Shown here in pieces: positions 6,884 to 8,496 of a DNA stretch of 8,496 bases; the first letter of the stretch is position 1; the number at the start of each line of letters is the position of its first letter. Position numbers and translations under genes: made by a program. The stretch comes from Clostridia bacterium (GTDB lineage: Bacteria; Bacillota; Clostridia; Oscillospirales; Acutalibacteraceae). The stretch covers positions 1 to 8,496 of the forward strand of contig CAAFIS010000009.1 in assembly GCA_900763035.1 (NCBI GenBank), written 5' to 3'. A model generated the notes under the pieces. It saw nothing but the letters and a program-made list of their open reading frames with translations, ran no database searches and was not told the origin of the DNA.

Positions 6884-7432
6884 ATGGATCTGACGGAAAA
6901 AACGATCGCCGAGGAGCAGGCCTTCCGCGGCCGCCTGCTCGATGTGCGCCGCGACAGCGTAGAGCTGCCGAACGGCCGGATCACCACACGGGAATATGTC
7001 CGCCATCCCGGCGGCGTCGGTGTCGTCGCACTGACGGAGGACCGGCAGGTGCTGCTGGTGCGGCAGTTCCGGTATCCTTACCGTCAGGTCGTGACCGAGA
7101 TCCCGGCCGGGAAACGTGACCCCGGCGAGGACCCGCTGGCCACCGGGCGGCGGGAGCTGGCCGAGGAAACGGGCATGACCGCCGAGCGGTTCATCCCGCT
7201 GGGCAGCCTGTACCCCTCGCCCGGCTACACCGATGAGGTGATCTGGCTGTTTTTGGCCACGGGGCTGCATCCCGTCGCGGCGCACCCGGACGAGGACGAG
7301 TTTTTGGCCGTCGAACGCCGGCCGTTCGACGAGCTGGTCGCGGCCGTGGAGAACGGCGAAGTGCCGGACGCCAAAACGCAGATCGCGCTGCTCAAGGCGC
7401 AGCGGTATCTGCAGCAGCATAAGGAGGACTGA
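6884..7432 (+). CDS. nudF: NUDIX hydrolase, ADP-ribose pyrophosphatase
   Basis: Hydrolyses ADP-ribose, and possibly related nucleoside diphosphate sugars, to AMP and ribose 5-phosphate, limiting the build-up of reactive ADP-ribose. The Nudix box is intact at residues 76-98: G76, five residues, E82, seven residues, then RELAEETGM. The metal-binding glutamates are E91, E94 and E95. The N-terminal strand set (RGRLLDVRRDSVELPNGR) and the VVALTEDRQVLLVRQFRYPY segment are typical of bacterial ADP-ribose pyrophosphatases, as is the SLYPSPGYTDE loop (108-118) after the box. The length of 182 residues is normal. AAAGGAG at 6871-6877 sits 6 nt before the ATG. No convincing promoter was found in the 41-bp gap to the divergent M14 gene, so the promoter may lie inside the M14 coding start. 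The next gene follows after 2 bp and uses a ribosome site inside this gene. Confidence 0.92.
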   Translation: MDLTEKTIAEEQAFRGRLLDVRRDSVELPNGRITTREYVRHPGGVGVVALTEDRQVLLVRQFRYPYRQVVTEIPAGKRDPGEDPLATGRRELAEETGMTAERFIPLGSLYPSPGYTDEVIWLFLATGLHPVAAHPDEDEFLAVERRPFDELVAAVENGEVPDAKTQIALLKAQRYLQQHKED

Positions 7433-7434
7433 CT

Positions 7435-8055
7435 ATGCGCACCGCATCAAAAACCATCCTGTGGATCGCCGGCATCCTGCTGGTGATCCTGTCCGCCCTG
7501 CAGGCCCTCGCGATCTACGGCGTGGTGGCGAACAGCCCGACGCTGCCCGAAAAGCAGCCGTGGCTGCTGCCGGTGTGGATCGGCATCCCCGTCGTCTATG
7601 CGGCGGCGATGGTGCTGTTCGGCATTTTGGCCGAGCGGGACCGCCTGCCGCTGCTGTCCGTCGGACTGGCGGCCGCCGGTGCCGTGGCCGCCGTGATCGT
7701 GGCGATGTCGCTGCAAAATGAGTTCCCCGTGCGCATCGCCTCCAGCGGCGCCGATCAGGGGCTGAGCGTGTGGAAGCTGATCTGCCGCCACTACAGCGTC
7801 AGCTTGGTCGGCGTGCTGATCGCCGCCGCAGCGCTGCTGCAGCTGCCGGTCAATACCGCGGTGCGCCGCCGCCGCGACATGGGCGGCGAAACGACGCGCT
7901 ATGACCTTGGCGGAAAGCCGCTGTTTCGCGACAGCGGCAGCACGATCGGCCTGACGGAGTTCGCCGGCGGCGAGGCCGGTGCCGGCCTGCCGCGGCGCGA
8001 AAAACGCAGCGTCCGCCGCGCCCGCGAAAAGGAAGAACGTCAGCGGCCGGAATGA
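7435..8055 (+). CDS. Uncharacterised four-helix membrane protein with basic tail
   Basis: I do not recognise this 206-residue protein. It has four predicted membrane helices at about residues 7-29, 46-66, 72-92 and 121-139. Between helices 3 and 4 is a loop of about 28 residues (QNEFPVRIASSGADQGLSVW). The last helix is followed by RRRRD and a soluble tail of about 60 residues rich in Arg, Lys, Gly and Glu, ending in REKRSVRRAREKEERQ. The positive-inside rule puts both the N-terminus and this tail in the cytoplasm. The ATG is 2 bp after the nudF stop, with AAGGAGG (7421-7427) inside the end of nudF, so the two genes are surely co-transcribed and probably translationally coupled. An intrinsic terminator follows at once. 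Nothing links it to ADP-ribose chemistry beyond its position. Confidence 0.75.
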   Translation: MRTASKTILWIAGILLVILSALQALAIYGVVANSPTLPEKQPWLLPVWIGIPVVYAAAMVLFGILAERDRLPLLSVGLAAAGAVAAVIVAMSLQNEFPVRIASSGADQGLSVWKLICRHYSVSLVGVLIAAAALLQLPVNTAVRRRRDMGGETTRYDLGGKPLFRDSGSTIGLTEFAGGEAGAGLPRREKRSVRRAREKEERQRPE

Positions 8056-8063
8056 TCCGGCCG
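8044..8063 (+). repeat. Hairpin carrying a stop codon in its loop
   Basis: CGGCCGGA (8044-8051) pairs perfectly with TCCGGCCG (8056-8063). The loop ATGA contains the TGA stop (8053-8055) of the membrane-protein gene. It stands 11 nt before the terminator hairpin and may stabilise the 3' end of the transcript. Confidence 0.5.
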
Positions 8064-8074
8064 ATGTCGGAGGG

Positions 8075-8106
8075 TATCCCGCGGCGTATCGCTGCGGGAT
8101 ATTTTT
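8075..8106 (+). terminator. Intrinsic terminator of the nudF-membrane protein unit
   Basis: TATCCCGCGGCG (8075-8086) pairs with CGCTGCGGGATA (8090-8101), 12 pairs including one G-U, across the loop TAT. It is followed directly by TTTTT (8102-8106). It begins 20 nt after the stop codon. Confidence 0.9.
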
Positions 8107-8114
8107 ATGCCTGT

Positions 8115-8274
8115 TACCATCGACAGATAAGGGCACGACCGCCTGTCGGCGTGTCTTTCCGGCACTTTTCGTCCTTTTCGGCTTGGCGGGCTTGACGTAT
8201 GGCCAAGGGCCTTGACGACGTATGGGCGTATTTATGCCCGTCAAAGCCGTGTCTTCCCTTATCTGTCGATGGTA
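8115..8274. mobile_element. MITE-like element: 160 bp bounded by perfect 19-bp inverted repeats
   Basis: TACCATCGACAGATAAGGG (8115-8133) and CCCTTATCTGTCGATGGTA (8256-8274) are exact reverse complements. No open frame in the 122 bp between them looks real. The outermost bases of both arms are TA. If these are a duplicated TA target, the element proper is 8117-8272 with 17-bp terminal repeats, as in Tc1/mariner/IS630-type miniature elements. The interior is strongly repetitive (short direct and inverted copies of TTGACG and GTATGG). Alternatives are a structured RNA or an invertible segment; copy number elsewhere in the genome would decide. No transposase is present in the window. Confidence 0.5.
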
Positions 8275-8289
8275 TCTTATTATGCTATA

Positions 8290-8314
8290 CCGTTCGGTTT
8301 TATCCCACCAACGG
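8290..8314. promoter_or_regulatory. Short inverted repeat upstream of the glycosidase promoter
   Basis: CCGTT (8290-8294) and AACGG (8310-8314) form 5-bp arms around a 15-bp spacer, ending 2 bp before the -35 element. It could be a regulator site, but the arms are short enough to occur by chance. Confidence 0.2.
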
Positions 8315-8316
8315 CA

Positions 8317-8344
8317 TTGACAGCCGAAAATATCCTGCTATAAT
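8317..8344 (+). promoter_or_regulatory. Near-consensus extended -10 promoter
   Basis: A perfect TTGACA (8317-8322), a 16-bp spacer ending in TGC (8336-8338), and a perfect TATAAT (8339-8344). The predicted start is near 8351, giving a leader of about 34 nt before the ATG at 8385. This is the strongest promoter in the window. Confidence 0.9.
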
Positions 8345-8359
8345 GGAAGAGAAACGACA

Positions 8360-8373
8360 CGGCCGCACGGCCG
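8360..8373 (+). other. Small leader hairpin next to the ribosome site
   Basis: CGGCC (8360-8364) can pair with GGCCG (8369-8373) around the loop GCAC. The stem ends at the first base of the Shine-Dalgarno stretch GAGGAAAGAGGG, so it could modulate access to it. It may equally be insignificant. Confidence 0.3.
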
Positions 8374-8384
8374 AGGAAAGAGGG

Positions 8385-8496
8385 ATGACATTGCCAGATC
8401 TGGAAAAACTGCTGCAGGACCCGCCGAAGGAATACCGCCCGCTGCCGTTCTGGTCATGGAACGAAAAGCTGGATGTCGAAACGTCGGCACAGCAGA
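8385..8496 (+). CDS. Probable glycoside hydrolase (GH106-like), N-terminal fragment
   Basis: Only 37 codons are present before the window ends. The start reads MTLPDLEKLLQDPPKEYRPL and continues PFWSWNEKLDVETSAQQ. The pattern PP-x-x-YRP-x-PFWSWN-x-x-L followed by a helix start is the usual opening of the large glycosidases annotated as GH106 or alpha-L-rhamnosidase-like in Clostridia and Bacteroidetes, where it begins the catalytic barrel. There is no signal peptide, suggesting an intracellular enzyme acting on imported plant or mucin oligosaccharides, but this is inference from a short fragment. The ATG at 8385 has GAGGA at 8373-8377. A TTG two codons later with AGAGGG upstream is a weaker alternative. 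Expression from the strong upstream promoter would normally need a repressor. Confidence 0.55.
   Translation, partial: MTLPDLEKLLQDPPKEYRPLPFWSWNEKLDVETSAQQ

Noticed and set aside
7979..8215. 78-codon open frame reading through the terminator and into the repeat element
   Set aside because: It begins inside the membrane-protein gene in another frame, has no ribosome site and crosses the terminator hairpin.
8115..8274. Phase-variable invertible promoter between the 19-bp inverted repeats
   Set aside because: The strong promoter lies outside the repeats at 8317-8344. Inside, TTGACG hexamers occur but no -10 at suitable spacing was found on either strand, and no recombinase is in view. Kept only as an alternative to the MITE reading.

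Overview
The window looks like chromosomal DNA from a GC-rich Firmicute of the Clostridia, plausibly an Oscillospiraceae/Ruminococcaceae-type gut anaerobe. This is a judgement by eye: promoters are sigma-A-like (TTGACA/TATAAT type), Shine-Dalgarno sites are strong and purine-rich, and the gene set is typical of the class (a WYL-family regulator start, a YmfF/YmfH-like M16 pair, DUF1653, an M14C-type peptidase and a probable GH106-like glycosidase). No rRNA, tRNA, CRISPR array or prophage gene was seen.

Layout. Positions 1-155 hold the start of a minus-strand regulator. A divergent promoter region (156-343) separates it from a plus-strand cluster: mtnN (MTA/SAH nucleosidase), two M16 peptidase-family proteins (one without and one with the zinc motif), lgt (prolipoprotein diacylglyceryl transferase) and folD. 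The first three genes are tightly packed (22-bp gap, then a 4-bp ATGA overlap). A 76-bp gap with a perfect 12-bp hairpin lies before lgt, and folD starts 17 bp inside lgt. folD carries a C-terminal DUF1653 domain. On the minus strand, an M14 zinc carboxypeptidase of the gamma-D-glutamyl-meso-DAP peptidase type ends tail-to-tail with folD, overlapping it by 4 bp. Divergent from it lies a two-gene unit: a NUDIX ADP-ribose pyrophosphatase and an unrecognised four-helix membrane protein, ended by a clear intrinsic terminator.

The last gene-poor stretch (8056-8384) holds that terminator, a 160-bp segment bounded by perfect 19-bp inverted repeats (a MITE-like candidate), and a near-consensus extended -10 promoter. 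The promoter drives the beginning of a probable glycoside hydrolase that runs off the window.

How the genes fit together: the main cluster is housekeeping, covering methyl-cycle by-product removal, a protease-family pair linked in Bacillus to EF-P modification, lipoprotein maturation and one-carbon folate metabolism. The peptidase and NUDIX genes are salvage or clean-up functions. No complete new defence or mobile system is visible. The most unusual features are the FolD-DUF1653 fusion, the terminal-inverted-repeat element, the long acidic tail on Lgt, and several perfect palindromes at regulatory positions.
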